In this document: positions 16,861-25,098 of the stretch, in pieces
Position numbering within the stretch: the first letter of the stretch is position 1
Layout: each line of letters starts with the position of its first letter
Assembly (NCBI RefSeq): GCF_002161595.1
Contig: NZ_NFID01000010.1
Location: 62,001-126,000, forward strand
Reading direction: 5' to 3'
Origin: Gemmiger sp. An50
Lineage (GTDB): Bacteria; Bacillota; Clostridia; Oscillospirales; Ruminococcaceae
DNA length: 64,000 nt
The notes under the pieces: model-generated
Told to the model about the DNA's origin: nothing
Database searches by the model: none
Seen by the model: the letters and a program-made list of their open reading frames with translations, nothing else
Translations under genes and position numbers: made by a program

Positions 16861-16905
16861 CCGTCAGCGGGCCGTCACCGGCCTGTCACCGGGGCGGGAT
16901 ATTCT
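16861..16905 (+). promoter_or_regulatory. PhoB-like direct repeats and -10 element before the ABC genes
   Basis: CCGTCAG (16861-16867), CCGTCAC (16872-16878) and CTGTCAC (16883-16889) repeat at exactly 11 bp, the spacing of OmpR/PhoB-family tandem sites. A TATTCT -10 starts ten bases after the last heptamer (16900-16905), the position such repeats take when they replace a -35. Activation by the adjacent response regulator is inferred. Confidence 0.6.
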
Positions 16906-16930
16906 TTGGGCAGGAAAGGAGGTGGTCCGC

Positions 16931-17614
16931 TTGCCGTTTCTGGAAGTGGAGCATCTGACAAAGATCTATGGGACCGGGGCAAATCAGGTAAAAGCCCTGG
17001 ACGATGTGAGTTTTACCGTGGAGAAGGGCCAGTTTGTGGCCATCGTGGGGCCGTCCGGGTCGGGCAAATCCACCCTGATGCACCTGCTGGGCGGGGTGGA
17101 CCGGCCCACCGGCGGTACGGTGCGGCTGAGCGGCATGGACCTGGCAAACCAGCCGGACGAAACGCTGGCGGTCTTCCGCCGCCGCCAGATCGGGCTGGTG
17201 TATCAGTTTTATAACCTGATCCCGCTGCTCACCGTGAAGGAGAACCTGCTGCTGCCCCTGCTGCTGGACGGCCGCCGCCCGGCGCCGGGCCAGCTGGAGG
17301 GCATTGTGGAGCAGCTGGGCATCGAGGGCAAGCTGGACGCCTTCCCGGACCAGCTGTCCGGCGGGCAGCAGCAGCGGGTGAGCCTGGGGCGGGCGCTCAT
17401 CACCCGGCCCGCCCTGCTGCTGGCGGACGAGCCCACCGGCAACCTGGACGCAGCCAACACCGCTCAGGTGATGGAGCTGCTGCGGGCCATCCACAAGGGC
17501 ACCGGCCAGACCATCCTGATGATCACCCACGACCGTGAGCTGGCCCAGCAGGCACAGCGGGTGTTGGTGATCGGGGACGGCCGCCTGCAGAGAGACGAGG
17601 TGATCCGTCCATGA
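16931..17614 (+). CDS. ABC transporter ATP-binding protein (BceA/MacB/LolD type)
   Basis: 227 residues. Walker [11 protein letters not shown]-loop [15 protein letters not shown], signature LSGGQQQR, Walker [13 protein letters not shown] and H-loop ITHD are intact, with the NLD form typical of the MacB/LolD/BceA group that drives mechanotransmission rather than classical transport. The start is most likely TTG at 16931, because AGGAGG (16917-16922) sits eight bases before it; GTG at 16922 would overlap that site. It shares an ATGA overlap with the permease gene. It is probably driven by the repeat-bearing promoter at 16861 as well as by read-through from the kinase. Confidence 0.92.
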   Translation: MPFLEVEHLTKIYGTGANQVKALDDVSFTVEKGQFVAIVGPSGSGKSTLMHLLGGVDRPTGGTVRLSGMDLANQPDETLAVFRRRQIGLVYQFYNLIPLLTVKENLLLPLLLDGRRPAPGQLEGIVEQLGIEGKLDAFPDQLSGGQQQRVSLGRALITRPALLLADEPTGNLDAANTAQVMELLRAIHKGTGQTILMITHDRELAQQAQRVLVIGDGRLQRDEVIRP

Positions 17615-19413
17615 GAGCCATCTGGTCGGTTACGGTGCGCCAGCTGCTGCGGGGAAAGGTGAGCACCGGGTTTGCCTTTCTGAGCGTGCTGCTCAGCTCG
17701 GTGCTGATCAGCGCAGTGCTGCTGGGGGGCGATTCCCTGGTGTACACCCTGAATATGAAATATTACAGCGAGTTCGCGCTGGTTGCGATGGCGGCGGTGA
17801 AGCTGCTGCTGTGCATTTTGCTGGCGGGTACCGCGCTGATGATCCGGGGCGGGTTCTGGCTCTCGCTGGAACGGCGCACCCGGATGCTGGGGCAGCTGGC
17901 CAGTGTGGGGGCCACCCCGGCCCAGCTGCGGGCCAGCGTGCTGCTGGAGGCGGCCCTGCTGGGTGTGGTGGCCATTCCGCTGGGAATGTTCGTTGCGGTG
18001 TTGGGCCTGCAGGTGGGTTTCTTTGCCATGAACCAGACCCAGGGCATCCAGACCATCACCAACGGGCAGGGCATCCGAATGGCGGTTCAGGCAGATCGTC
18101 TGGCGGCCGCGGCGCTCTGGTGTGCGCTGGCGCTGCTGCTGGCCGCCTGGGGCCCCGCCCGGCGGGCGGCACGGCTTTCCCCCATGCAGGCCATGCGGCC
18201 CCAGCTGCAAAATGTGCCCAAACAGAAGGGAAAACATGCCCCGGTCAGTGCGGTGCGCCTGCTGGCAAAGCGGGCCAGGCAGCGGACGCCCGGCCGCTAC
18301 CGGGTGCTGAGCCTGGGCCTTGCGGTGAGCGCTGCGCTGATCCTGATGGCCTTCACCTTCAACCGGGCGCTGGTGCGCTACTACGATGTGAGCCATGCGC
18401 CCTTTTCCTACCGGGTCTACATCTGGGGAGACCAGAGCGGCCAGTATCCCGAAGAGCTGCTGCGGGAGGTGGCCGAAGCGGTTCCGGATAAGCCCGGCAC
18501 GGTGACCGAGCTGATGGAAAAGTTTTACGGGGTGCGGGAAGAGCGGATGCTCAACACTCTCCAGATCGTGCTGGAGGACGAGGATTTTGAAAGCTGGTAC
18601 GGCCAGCCGCTGGCCGGTGAAGAGGGCATGGTTCCGGTGGTCTGGGCGAAAGCGGCTTCCGATCTTTCTCCGGAGGAGCTGGGCGAGGAGACGCTGCTTT
18701 GGAAATATGCCGGACCGCAAATGGTGGTGGCCGGAACCAGCGACGCACCGCTGCCCGGTGGAATCAGGCAAAAGGGCGCGGAAGATGACCGGTTCACGCT
18801 GGTGCTGGTTACCAGCCGCAGCGCCTTTGAGGCCAGCGGCATCTCCTTCGGGCAGGGGGAGATCCGCAGCTATGCGGTTTATTGGGATGTGGAAGACGGC
18901 CGGGCCATTACCCGGGCGGTGGCGCCGGTTCTGGCCGGGCGTGGGTTGCAGTATGAGCTTCAGGACTACACTCCCACCGGACAGACCGTTTTGCTGGGCA
19001 ACGGGGTGCGCATTCTGCTCACGGTGTTCTGCGGCGGCTTTGCGGCGGTGGTGCTGCTCACCAGCACGGCCAACATCCTGAGCACCGTCAGCAGCGGCAT
19101 GCTGCAGCGTCGGCGGGAGCTGTCGCTGCTGCTGTCCGCAGGCATGAGCCGCCGCCAGCTGGCCCGTATGCTGGCCTGGGAGTGTCTGGGTTATGGCATT
19201 CGGGGAATGGTGTGGGGAGTTCCGGCGGGCCTCGCCCTCGCCTGGCTTCTGACGGACCGGGTGCTGGATATCCCACTGCTTCGCTCCCTCAGCCCGGCGG
19301 CGCTGCTCACCCCGGTGGTCTGCGTGGGAGCGGTGAGCGCTTTGGCACTTCTGGTCTCACTGCGGATGCTGCGCCGGTTTTCCATTCTGGAAGGCCTGTC
19401 CCAGCGGGACTGA
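17611..19413 (+). CDS. FtsX-family ABC permease (BceB-like)
   Basis: 600 residues. About four membrane segments lie in residues 1-200 and a fifth at about 230-250. A large extracytoplasmic domain of roughly 200 residues follows, then three C-terminal helices with the FtsX motif (RRRELSLLLSAGMSRRQLARM). A similar motif (ERRTRMLGQLASVGATPAQLRA) occurs in the first half, showing the internal FtsX duplication. This is the layout of BceB/YxdM-type permeases, although the membrane-segment count looks like eight rather than ten. The large loop is the probable antimicrobial-recognition domain. Ligand unknown. Confidence 0.85.
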   Translation: MRAIWSVTVRQLLRGKVSTGFAFLSVLLSSVLISAVLLGGDSLVYTLNMKYYSEFALVAMAAVKLLLCILLAGTALMIRGGFWLSLERRTRMLGQLASVGATPAQLRASVLLEAALLGVVAIPLGMFVAVLGLQVGFFAMNQTQGIQTITNGQGIRMAVQADRLAAAALWCALALLLAAWGPARRAARLSPMQAMRPQLQNVPKQKGKHAPVSAVRLLAKRARQRTPGRYRVLSLGLAVSAALILMAFTFNRALVRYYDVSHAPFSYRVYIWGDQSGQYPEELLREVAEAVPDKPGTVTELMEKFYGVREERMLNTLQIVLEDEDFESWYGQPLAGEEGMVPVVWAKAASDLSPEELGEETLLWKYAGPQMVVAGTSDAPLPGGIRQKGAEDDRFTLVLVTSRSAFEASGISFGQGEIRSYAVYWDVEDGRAITRAVAPVLAGRGLQYELQDYTPTGQTVLLGNGVRILLTVFCGGFAAVVLLTSTANILSTVSSGMLQRRRELSLLLSAGMSRRQLARMLAWECLGYGIRGMVWGVPAGLALAWLLTDRVLDIPLLRSLSPAALLTPVVCVGAVSALALLVSLRMLRRFSILEGLSQRD

Positions 19414-19417
19414 CCGC

Positions 19418-19446
19418 TTGCGCCCCGCCCGGCGGTTCCGTATAAT
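19418..19446 (+). promoter_or_regulatory. Promoter of acpS
   Basis: TTGCGC (19418-19423), 17-bp spacer, TATAAT (19441-19446), 47 bp before ATG 19494. Confidence 0.6.
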
Positions 19447-19493
19447 AAAAAGCGAGAAACGGCCCCGGCGGGGCAAACGAGGGGGAACAGCCA

Positions 19494-19874
19494 ATGATCT
19501 ACGGTATCGGCACCGATCTGGTGCGCACCGACCGGATGGAAAAAAGCCTGGCCAGCCCGGCCTTTCTGCGGCGGGTGTTCGGCGAGGAGGAGCGGGCCTT
19601 TCTGCTGAGCCTCTCTCCCCGCAAGCAGCCGGAAAGCGCAGGGGCGAACTTTGCCGCCAAGGAAGCCTTTTTAAAAGCCTGCGGCATCGGCATCGGCGGC
19701 TTTGCCCTTTGTGAAATCCAGGTGCTGCGCGCTGAAAGCGGAGCGCCCTACTACGCCCTCACCGGGCAGGCGGCGGCCTGGCTGAAACAGAACCGGCTCA
19801 CCGCCCACCTGAGCCTGAGCCACGACGGCGGCCTTGCCCAGGCCTTCACGATTCTGGAGCAAACCGGCGATTAA
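19494..19874 (+). CDS. acpS: Holo-[acyl-carrier-protein] synthase
   Basis: 126 residues, the usual AcpS length. MIYGIGTDLVRTDRM with D8 and ANFAAKEAFLKA with E57 are the two magnesium-binding acids, and the C-terminus has the conserved LSLSHDGGLAQAF. It transfers 4'-phosphopantetheine from CoA to acyl carrier protein. GAGGGGGA lies seven bases before the ATG. In Bacillus acpS stands near alr and the mazEF (ndoAI-ndoA) pair; here mazF follows but alr and the antitoxin gene do not. Confidence 0.93.
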   Translation: MIYGIGTDLVRTDRMEKSLASPAFLRRVFGEEERAFLLSLSPRKQPESAGANFAAKEAFLKACGIGIGGFALCEIQVLRAESGAPYYALTGQAAAWLKQNRLTAHLSLSHDGGLAQAFTILEQTGD

Positions 19875-19988
19875 GAGCCGGGCAAGGCGGGCATACTACC
19901 ACCAGAACACATCCAAACAGCCCCGCAGCGGCGGGGGCACATAGGCGTGCGCCGTGCGGCGGGGCGGATCACTGGAGGGAGTATGACC

Positions 19989-20339
19989 ATGGAAGTGCAT
20001 AGAGGCGAAGTGTTTTACGCGGACCTGAGCCCGGTGGTGGGCTCGGAACAGGGCGGCATCCGCCCGGTGCTGATTCTGCAGAACGATGTGGGCAACCGCC
20101 ACAGCCCCACCGTGATTGCGGCGGCCATTACATCAAAGCAGGACAAGACCCATCTGCCCACCCACATTGGCCTGCAGGCCCAGACCTGCGGCCTGACCCG
20201 CAACAGCATCGTGCTGCTGGAGCAGATTCGCACGCTGGACAAGCGCCGCCTGCGGGAAAAGGCAGGCCGCCTGAGCGAGAGCGACCAGCGACGGGTGGAC
20301 CAGGCGCTGGGCATCAGCGTGGGCCTTGTGAGCATGTGA
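19989..20339 (+). CDS. mazF: MazF/PemK-family endoribonuclease toxin (EndoA-like)
   Basis: 116 residues: VHRGEVFYADLSPVVGSEQG, GIRPVLILQND and TVIAAAITS are the conserved strands of MazF/NdoA toxins, with the arginine of GGIRPV in the catalytic position. The family cleaves single-stranded mRNA at short motifs. GGAGGG lies nine bases before ATG 19989; an in-frame ATG at 19983 is too close to it. No MazE-like antitoxin frame exists in the 114 bp upstream or directly downstream. A hairpin follows the stop. Confidence 0.88.
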   Translation: MEVHRGEVFYADLSPVVGSEQGGIRPVLILQNDVGNRHSPTVIAAAITSKQDKTHLPTHIGLQAQTCGLTRNSIVLLEQIRTLDKRRLREKAGRLSESDQRRVDQALGISVGLVSM

Positions 20340-20353
20340 ACAACGAAACAGTG

Positions 20354-20390
20354 AAGGGCGCCGACCGGCTTTTTGCCGGGCGGCGCCCTT
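20354..20390 (+). terminator. Probable terminator of mazF
   Basis: GC-rich hairpin (AAGGGCGCCG ... CGGCGCCCTT with an inner ACCGGC/GCCGGG stem), 14 bp after the stop. The following AATTATT is a weak U-tract. Confidence 0.6.
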
Positions 20391-20395
20391 AATTA

Positions 20396-20425
20396 TTGGA
20401 ATTGCCGCCCGCTTCGTGGTATGAT
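20396..20425 (+). promoter_or_regulatory. Promoter reading into repeat element A and the 20621 gene
   Basis: TTGGAA (20396-20401), 18-bp spacer, TATGAT (20420-20425). The expected start (about 20432) falls at the left end of the palindromic repeat element. Confidence 0.5.
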
Positions 20426-20426
20426 A

Positions 20427-20605
20427 AAGGCAGCACCGCACAATTCACGCCTGGCGGCTCAGGCGGCGTATCACGCCAAAATTTTACGTGCTATTTTCCA
20501 AAAATGCTCGCCAATCCACCAAGGATTGGCTGCGCTTTTTGGTTCATATCACAAAAAATTTCCGGCGCGCTCCACCACCTGAAATTGTGCGATGTTGCCT
20601 AAAAC
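20427..20605 (+). repeat. Palindromic intergenic repeat, long member (element A)
   Basis: About 179 bp. The left end AGGCAGCACCGCACAATTC pairs with the right end GAAATTGTGCGATGTTGCCT. Inside is an arm with CGCC AAAATTTT also present in element C, and within that a further nested hairpin (GCCAATCC/GGATTGGC at about 20510-20530, flanked by CCAAAAA/TTTTTGG). It fills most of the 281-bp gap between mazF and the next gene. Related elements lie at 41315 and 50702. Confidence 0.7.
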
Positions 20606-20620
20606 AAAAACGCGTGGGAA

Positions 20621-22516
20621 GTGAAGAAGCAAGTGATCTATCTGTATTGGGTGGCGGTGTTCGCGGTCATCGCTCTGGCGCTGGCGGTGCAGTTTGGCCG
20701 CAGGCTGGAGCAGACCTTCGCCCCGGCTCTGTTTATCGGGATTCTGGTGCTGTATCTGTTCGGGCTTGCGGGGCCGCTTTTGTGGGGCCTGGGGGCAGTA
20801 AGCCTTCTGGGCGGCGCGGCCGGGGTCTGGCTGGTGGCACAGGCGGTGCGCCGCAAACAGCTGTTTTTACACCGGTGGCTGACCCCCGGCGCGGCGGTGC
20901 TGGTGGGGATGGTGTTTTTCATCGCCTGGATGCAGGCGGGGCGGCTGGCCATCGGCAACGATGAGTTCAGCCACTGGGCCTACACCGTCAAGGTAATGGT
21001 CAACCACGACCAGCTGGGCGTGTGGCATTCGGAGGAGATGCTCTTCGGCGAATATCCTCCGGCGCTGGCGCTGCTGGAATACCTGTTCGTCCGGCTGACC
21101 CCCGGCTTCACCGAGGGCTATCTCTACCGGGCAATGATGCTGTTCCAGGTGAGTCTGCTTTTGCCGGTGCTGTCCCGGTTCGGCTGGAAGCGATTGGGTG
21201 GTGCGCTGGCAGGCTTTGTGGGTGTGTTCCTGCTGCCCCTGGCCTTTTACGGCCAGTTCTACAGCGACCTGTGTGTGGACGGCACCCTGGCGCTGCTGTT
21301 TGCCTACCTGCTGTATGCCTGGCTGAGTACCCGGCGGCTCCAGGGCTTCGTGACCCTGCAGCTGAGCCTGGGCACCGCGGTGCTGGTGCTCACTAAGGAA
21401 AGCGGCGTGATCTTCGCGCTGGCAGCCCTGGCCTTTGTGGCCTGGGACGGTCTGCGTCTGGCCCGTGCGGGCGGCCAGCCCGGGGCGGTGCGCCAGTGTG
21501 CGGTGCAGCTGGCCTTCCCGGCGGGCGCGCTGGTGCTGGCCCGGCTGAGCTGGGGCATCGTGGTGGCCATGCAGGGCCTGACCGCGGGCGGAAGCGGCAA
21601 TACATTAAGCCGCCTGCTGGCGCTGGCGGGTCCCTGGCCGGAAAAATGGAGCCTGACCCTGGCGGCATTCTTGGAGCACCTGTTCCTGCCTGTGGGCAAC
21701 GAGAGCACGCTGCCCCTTTCTCCCGCGGCCTGGCTGGTTCTGGGCCTTACGGCGATCTGGGCGCTGCGGCGGGCGCTGCCCCGGCTGGAGTCCAGCTTGC
21801 GGCGGCTGAGTCTGGGCCTTGCGGCGGGCTTTGCGGTGTATTGCATCGGCCTTTTGTATCTGTATTTCTTCCAGTTTTCGGATTATGAGGCCACACGGGT
21901 GGCCAGCCTGGAGCGGTATCTGGGCAGCTGGCTGTTGGCAGCGGCGTTGCTGGCGGCGTATCTGGCGCTGGGCGCCTGGGGACGGTCCGAGGGCAAACGG
22001 CTGCTGGGCCCGGGCTGTGTGCTGGCAGCGGTACTGCTGGTGATGCCCGGAACCAGCGCCGAGATCCAGCGTCTGGTGGCCCCGGCCAAGGGCGCGGCGC
22101 TGGAACAACAGCAGCGGGCTGCTTATTTCACTCCGGAATCCTTCCCGATGGAATGGAACGAGGACGACAAGCTGTATTTTGTGGCGGAGGACACCGCCTC
22201 CTATGAGGTGCTCTGCGCGAACTACAGCTTCTATCCCTGGAATATCGGCACCTCTGCCGGATATAATTTCAACACGGAGGGGGACTGGGCTGCCTGGGCC
22301 AGCGACGTGACCGCCAGCCAGTGGGCCGACACCCTGACCGGCGAGGGCTACACCTACGTGTATCTTTACCAGATCAGCCCCTCCTTTGCGGGCAAATACA
22401 GCGAGCTGTTTGCCGACCCCGGCGATATTGTGGGCGGCGCGCTCTACGCGGTGCAGACCACAGAGGACGGCGGCGTACAGCTGGCCCGGGTCTGGCCCGC
22501 CCTGGCCGAGGGCTGA
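20621..22516 (+). CDS. Polytopic membrane protein, GT-C-like
   Basis: 631 residues from GTG 20621, with about twelve hydrophobic segments and a C-terminal soluble tail of about 150 residues. The external loop near residue 110 reads AIGNDEFSHWAYTVKVMVNH and later GEYPPALALLEY. A closely similar pattern (GHDNFAHWAIVAKSILTH ... YPPG) is found in the 55916 protein, so the two are paralogues. The acidic NDE/HDN loop suggests a GT-C transferase, but the family is not recognised with certainty. The leader consists of the palindromic element at 20427, and a hairpin terminator follows. Confidence 0.55.
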   Translation: MKKQVIYLYWVAVFAVIALALAVQFGRRLEQTFAPALFIGILVLYLFGLAGPLLWGLGAVSLLGGAAGVWLVAQAVRRKQLFLHRWLTPGAAVLVGMVFFIAWMQAGRLAIGNDEFSHWAYTVKVMVNHDQLGVWHSEEMLFGEYPPALALLEYLFVRLTPGFTEGYLYRAMMLFQVSLLLPVLSRFGWKRLGGALAGFVGVFLLPLAFYGQFYSDLCVDGTLALLFAYLLYAWLSTRRLQGFVTLQLSLGTAVLVLTKESGVIFALAALAFVAWDGLRLARAGGQPGAVRQCAVQLAFPAGALVLARLSWGIVVAMQGLTAGGSGNTLSRLLALAGPWPEKWSLTLAAFLEHLFLPVGNESTLPLSPAAWLVLGLTAIWALRRALPRLESSLRRLSLGLAAGFAVYCIGLLYLYFFQFSDYEATRVASLERYLGSWLLAAALLAAYLALGAWGRSEGKRLLGPGCVLAAVLLVMPGTSAEIQRLVAPAKGAALEQQQRAAYFTPESFPMEWNEDDKLYFVAEDTASYEVLCANYSFYPWNIGTSAGYNFNTEGDWAAWASDVTASQWADTLTGEGYTYVYLYQISPSFAGKYSELFADPGDIVGGALYAVQTTEDGGVQLARVWPALAEG

Positions 22517-22537
22517 GGCAGCCGGGAAAAAGAATAG

Positions 22538-22580
22538 AAAACGCCCGGAACATCCTGCGATGTTCCGGGCGTTTTGTTTT
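22538..22580 (+). terminator. Bidirectional terminator between the 20621 gene and murC
   Basis: Perfect 17-bp stem (AAAACGCCCGGAACATC and complement), loop CTGC, T-rich on the right and A-rich on the left, between convergent genes. Confidence 0.85.
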
Positions 22581-22589
22581 GTAAAGAAA

Positions 22590-23963
22590 TTATTCCAGCA
22601 TCATGTGGGCGGCCTTGTAGATGTCGCCGCAGCCCATGGTGATCACAAAATCGCCGGGCTGTGCGTGCTCCTTCACGTAGTCGGCGGCCTCCTTCAGACC
22701 GGCAACCACCACGCTGCCGGGGATCTTGGCGGCCAGGTCCTCGCTCTTCACGCTGCCGTCGTCCACCTCGCGGCTGCCCATGATGGGGGTCAGAACCACG
22801 TGATCGGTGTCCGCCAGAACCTGGGCGAAGTCGTCCATCAGCTCGCGGGTGCGGCTGTAGGTGAAGGGCTGATGCACCGCCCACACCTTGTTGTAGCCCA
22901 GCGCATGGGCGGTCTTCAGGGTGGCGGCGATCTCGGTGGGATGGTGGGCGTAGTCGTCCGCCACGGTCACGCCGTTGAACTCGCCCAGAATCTCAAACCG
23001 GCGGCCCGCGCCCTTGAAGCTCTCAGCAGCCGCGGCGGCGTCCTCGCCGGTCAGACCCACGGTGAAGCAGCAGGCGGCCATGGCCAGCGCGTTGTAGATG
23101 TTGTGGTAGCCGGGGGCGCTCAGCTTCAGGTGAGCCACCGGGTAGCCCCACTCCAGCACGTCGAATTCATAGAAGCCGGGCTTGTGCTCCTGGATGTTCA
23201 CGGCCTGATAATCCGCCCCGGCGTGGATGCCGAAAGTGCGCACCGCACGGTCCAGGCTGTTGATGACCTGCACCACGTTGGTGTCGTCCGCGTTGGCCAC
23301 GATGGTGTGGCGGGCCATCAGGGCGAACTTTTTGAAGGCGAACTTCAGCTGGCCCATGGTGCCGTAGTAGTCCAGATGGTCGTTGTCGATGTTCAGCAGC
23401 ACCGCGATGTCCGGCGTCAGATGCAGGAAGGTCTCGGCAAACTCGCAGGCCTCGATCACGATGGTGTTGCCGCTGCCGTTCTTGCCGTAGCCGCCGATCA
23501 GGGGCAGCTTGCCGCCGATCACCGCGGCGGGGTCCTGCCCGGCCAGCTCCAGCAGGCTGGTGATCATGGAAGTAGCCGTGGTCTTGCCGTGGGTGCCCGC
23601 CACGCAGATGCTGCGGGGGTACAGTCGGCTCACATAGCCCAGCAGAACGCTGCGCTCCAGCATGGGGATGCCCCGGGCATCTGCTTCCCGCAGCTCGGGG
23701 TTGTCCTTATGAATGGCAGCGGAATACACGATCATATCCGCCCCCAGCACGTTTTTGGCATCGTGCCCCATGAACACCTCGATGCCCATGGCACGTTCCG
23801 AATCAATGATGCTGCCCTCGTTCACATCACTTCCGGTGATGGTATAACCCCGGGCATGCAGAATCTGCACCAGCGGATACATGCCGCTGCCGCCGATGCC
23901 GATAAAATGGAGGCGCTTTACGCCATCCAGCAAGTTGGCATTAAAGCCGCTCAGGAAGTTCAT
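22590..23963 (-). CDS. murC: UDP-N-acetylmuramate--L-alanine ligase
   Basis: 457 residues. The Rossmann-like start LHFIGIGGSGMYPLVQIL, the ATP loop GTHGKTTATSM at 123-133, the central VIEACEFAETFLHL and NIDNDHLDYYG, and the C-terminal VADDYAHHPTEIAATL are all conserved in MurC. It adds L-alanine to UDP-MurNAc, the first peptide step of peptidoglycan synthesis in the cytoplasm. ATG 23963 follows AGGAGAGGTGG. The upstream in-frame extension lies in an AT-rich promoter region. Monocistronic. Confidence 0.96.
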   Translation of the reverse strand: MNFLSGFNANLLDGVKRLHFIGIGGSGMYPLVQILHARGYTITGSDVNEGSIIDSERAMGIEVFMGHDAKNVLGADMIVYSAAIHKDNPELREADARGIPMLERSVLLGYVSRLYPRSICVAGTHGKTTATSMITSLLELAGQDPAAVIGGKLPLIGGYGKNGSGNTIVIEACEFAETFLHLTPDIAVLLNIDNDHLDYYGTMGQLKFAFKKFALMARHTIVANADDTNVVQVINSLDRAVRTFGIHAGADYQAVNIQEHKPGFYEFDVLEWGYPVAHLKLSAPGYHNIYNALAMAACCFTVGLTGEDAAAAAESFKGAGRRFEILGEFNGVTVADDYAHHPTEIAATLKTAHALGYNKVWAVHQPFTYSRTRELMDDFAQVLADTDHVVLTPIMGSREVDDGSVKSEDLAAKIPGSVVVAGLKEAADYVKEHAQPGDFVITMGCGDIYKAAHMMLE

Positions 23964-24083
23964 TATGGTCCACCTCTCCTTAGCATGATCGTATCCCGAA
24001 AAAGGGTCCCGGCGGCCCCGAAGGAGCCGCCGCACATGTGCCCGGCACGCAAAACGCGCCGAATATGGATTTCTGTAGCTATC

Positions 24084-24112
24084 ATTATATAATTTTTGCT
24101 CCACAAAATAAA
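24084..24112 (-). promoter_or_regulatory. Probable murC promoter
   Basis: Minus-strand TTTATT (24112-24107), 17-bp spacer, TATAAT (24089-24084), inside an unusually AT-rich 130-bp stretch between murC and dpaA. Confidence 0.5.
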
Positions 24113-24297
24113 CACTTTAAGGGCATTTTTTGGGATGTGTTCGATGAATTTTTCTGTTTTGGCGAAAAACGAACCGGTTTTTTTACCAAAATGCCAAGGC
24201 AAAGCGGGGGCGCACACTTGCAGGCGGGCGGGCATAGCATGGGCAAAAGCAGCGCGGCCCCTGGCCGCGAATCCACACAAAAGGGGGAGCGCAAACA

Positions 24298-25098
24298 ATG
24301 GCAAGCGAAAAAAAGACGGTGTTTGCCGTGCTGGGGACGGATGCCCGTCAGCGGGCCGCGGCGGACCGCCTGCGCCAGCGGGGCTGGCAGGTGGTGGGGC
24401 GGGAACGCCTGGCCGCGGCGGACGTGATTCTGCTGCCCATGCCGCTGAGCGGCGAGAGCGAGGAGCTGGTCCGGCTGCTGACAGGCGCAAAGCCCGGCGC
24501 ACAGGCCTTCGGCGGCAGGGTGGGCCCGGCGGCCCGGCAGGCCGCTGCCCAGGCGGGGGTCCCGCTGCGGGATTACCTGGAGCGGGAGGAGCTGGCGGTG
24601 CTGAACGCGGTGCCCACCGCGGAAGGCTGCATCGCCCTGCTGCTGCAAAATCGCACCCGAACGCTCTGGAACAGCCCGGTGCTGGTGCTGGGTTACGGGC
24701 GGTGCGGCGCGGCGCTGGGGGTGCGGCTGGCAGCGCTGGGGGCCAGGGTCACGGTGGCGGCCCGCAGCCCCGGCCAGCGGGCACAGGCGGAAAGTCAGGG
24801 GCTGGCCGTTCGGGACCTGGAGCAGCTCCACCGGGCGCTGCCCGGCTTTGAAACGGTGGTGAACACCATCCCGGCGCCGGTGCTGGGACGGCGGGAACTG
24901 GCGGCGCTGGCTCCGGGCAGTCTGGTGATCGACCTGGCCAGCCTGCCCGGCGGGGTGGATCTGGAAGCGGCGGAGGAGCTGGGGCTCCGGGCCATTCGGG
25001 CGCTGAGCCTGCCGGCCCGCTGCGCGCCGGTGACCGCCGGAGAATTTGTGGCCGACACGGTGCTGGCCATGCTGCGTGAGGAGGGAGTGTGCATATGA
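24298..25098 (+). CDS. dpaA: Dipicolinate synthase subunit A
   Basis: 266 residues. The N-terminal half is variable (VFAVLGTDARQRAAADRLRQ). The C-terminal half is a dinucleotide-binding domain with SPVLVLGYGRCGAALGVRLA, then VVNTIPAPVLG and VIDLASLPGGVD, features of DpaA/SpoVFA. With DpaB it oxidises dihydrodipicolinate to dipicolinic acid in the mother cell during sporulation. The gene overlaps dpaB by four bases (ATGA). The downstream lysine-pathway genes of the Bacillus operon (asd, dapG, dapA) are absent. No clear late-sporulation sigma promoter could be picked out by eye. Confidence 0.85.
   Translation: MASEKKTVFAVLGTDARQRAAADRLRQRGWQVVGRERLAAADVILLPMPLSGESEELVRLLTGAKPGAQAFGGRVGPAARQAAAQAGVPLRDYLEREELAVLNAVPTAEGCIALLLQNRTRTLWNSPVLVLGYGRCGAALGVRLAALGARVTVAARSPGQRAQAESQGLAVRDLEQLHRALPGFETVVNTIPAPVLGRRELAALAPGSLVIDLASLPGGVDLEAAEELGLRAIRALSLPARCAPVTAGEFVADTVLAMLREEGVCI

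Noticed and set aside
16922-16930. GTG at 16922 as start of the ABC ATPase gene.
   Set aside because: It overlaps the AGGAGG at 16917-16922; TTG 16931 has the right spacing and matches the usual N-terminus.
24060-24190. AT-rich stretch between murC and dpaA, considered as foreign DNA or an sRNA gene.
   Set aside because: It contains a divergent promoter region and no clear terminator or conserved structure; base composition alone is not enough.
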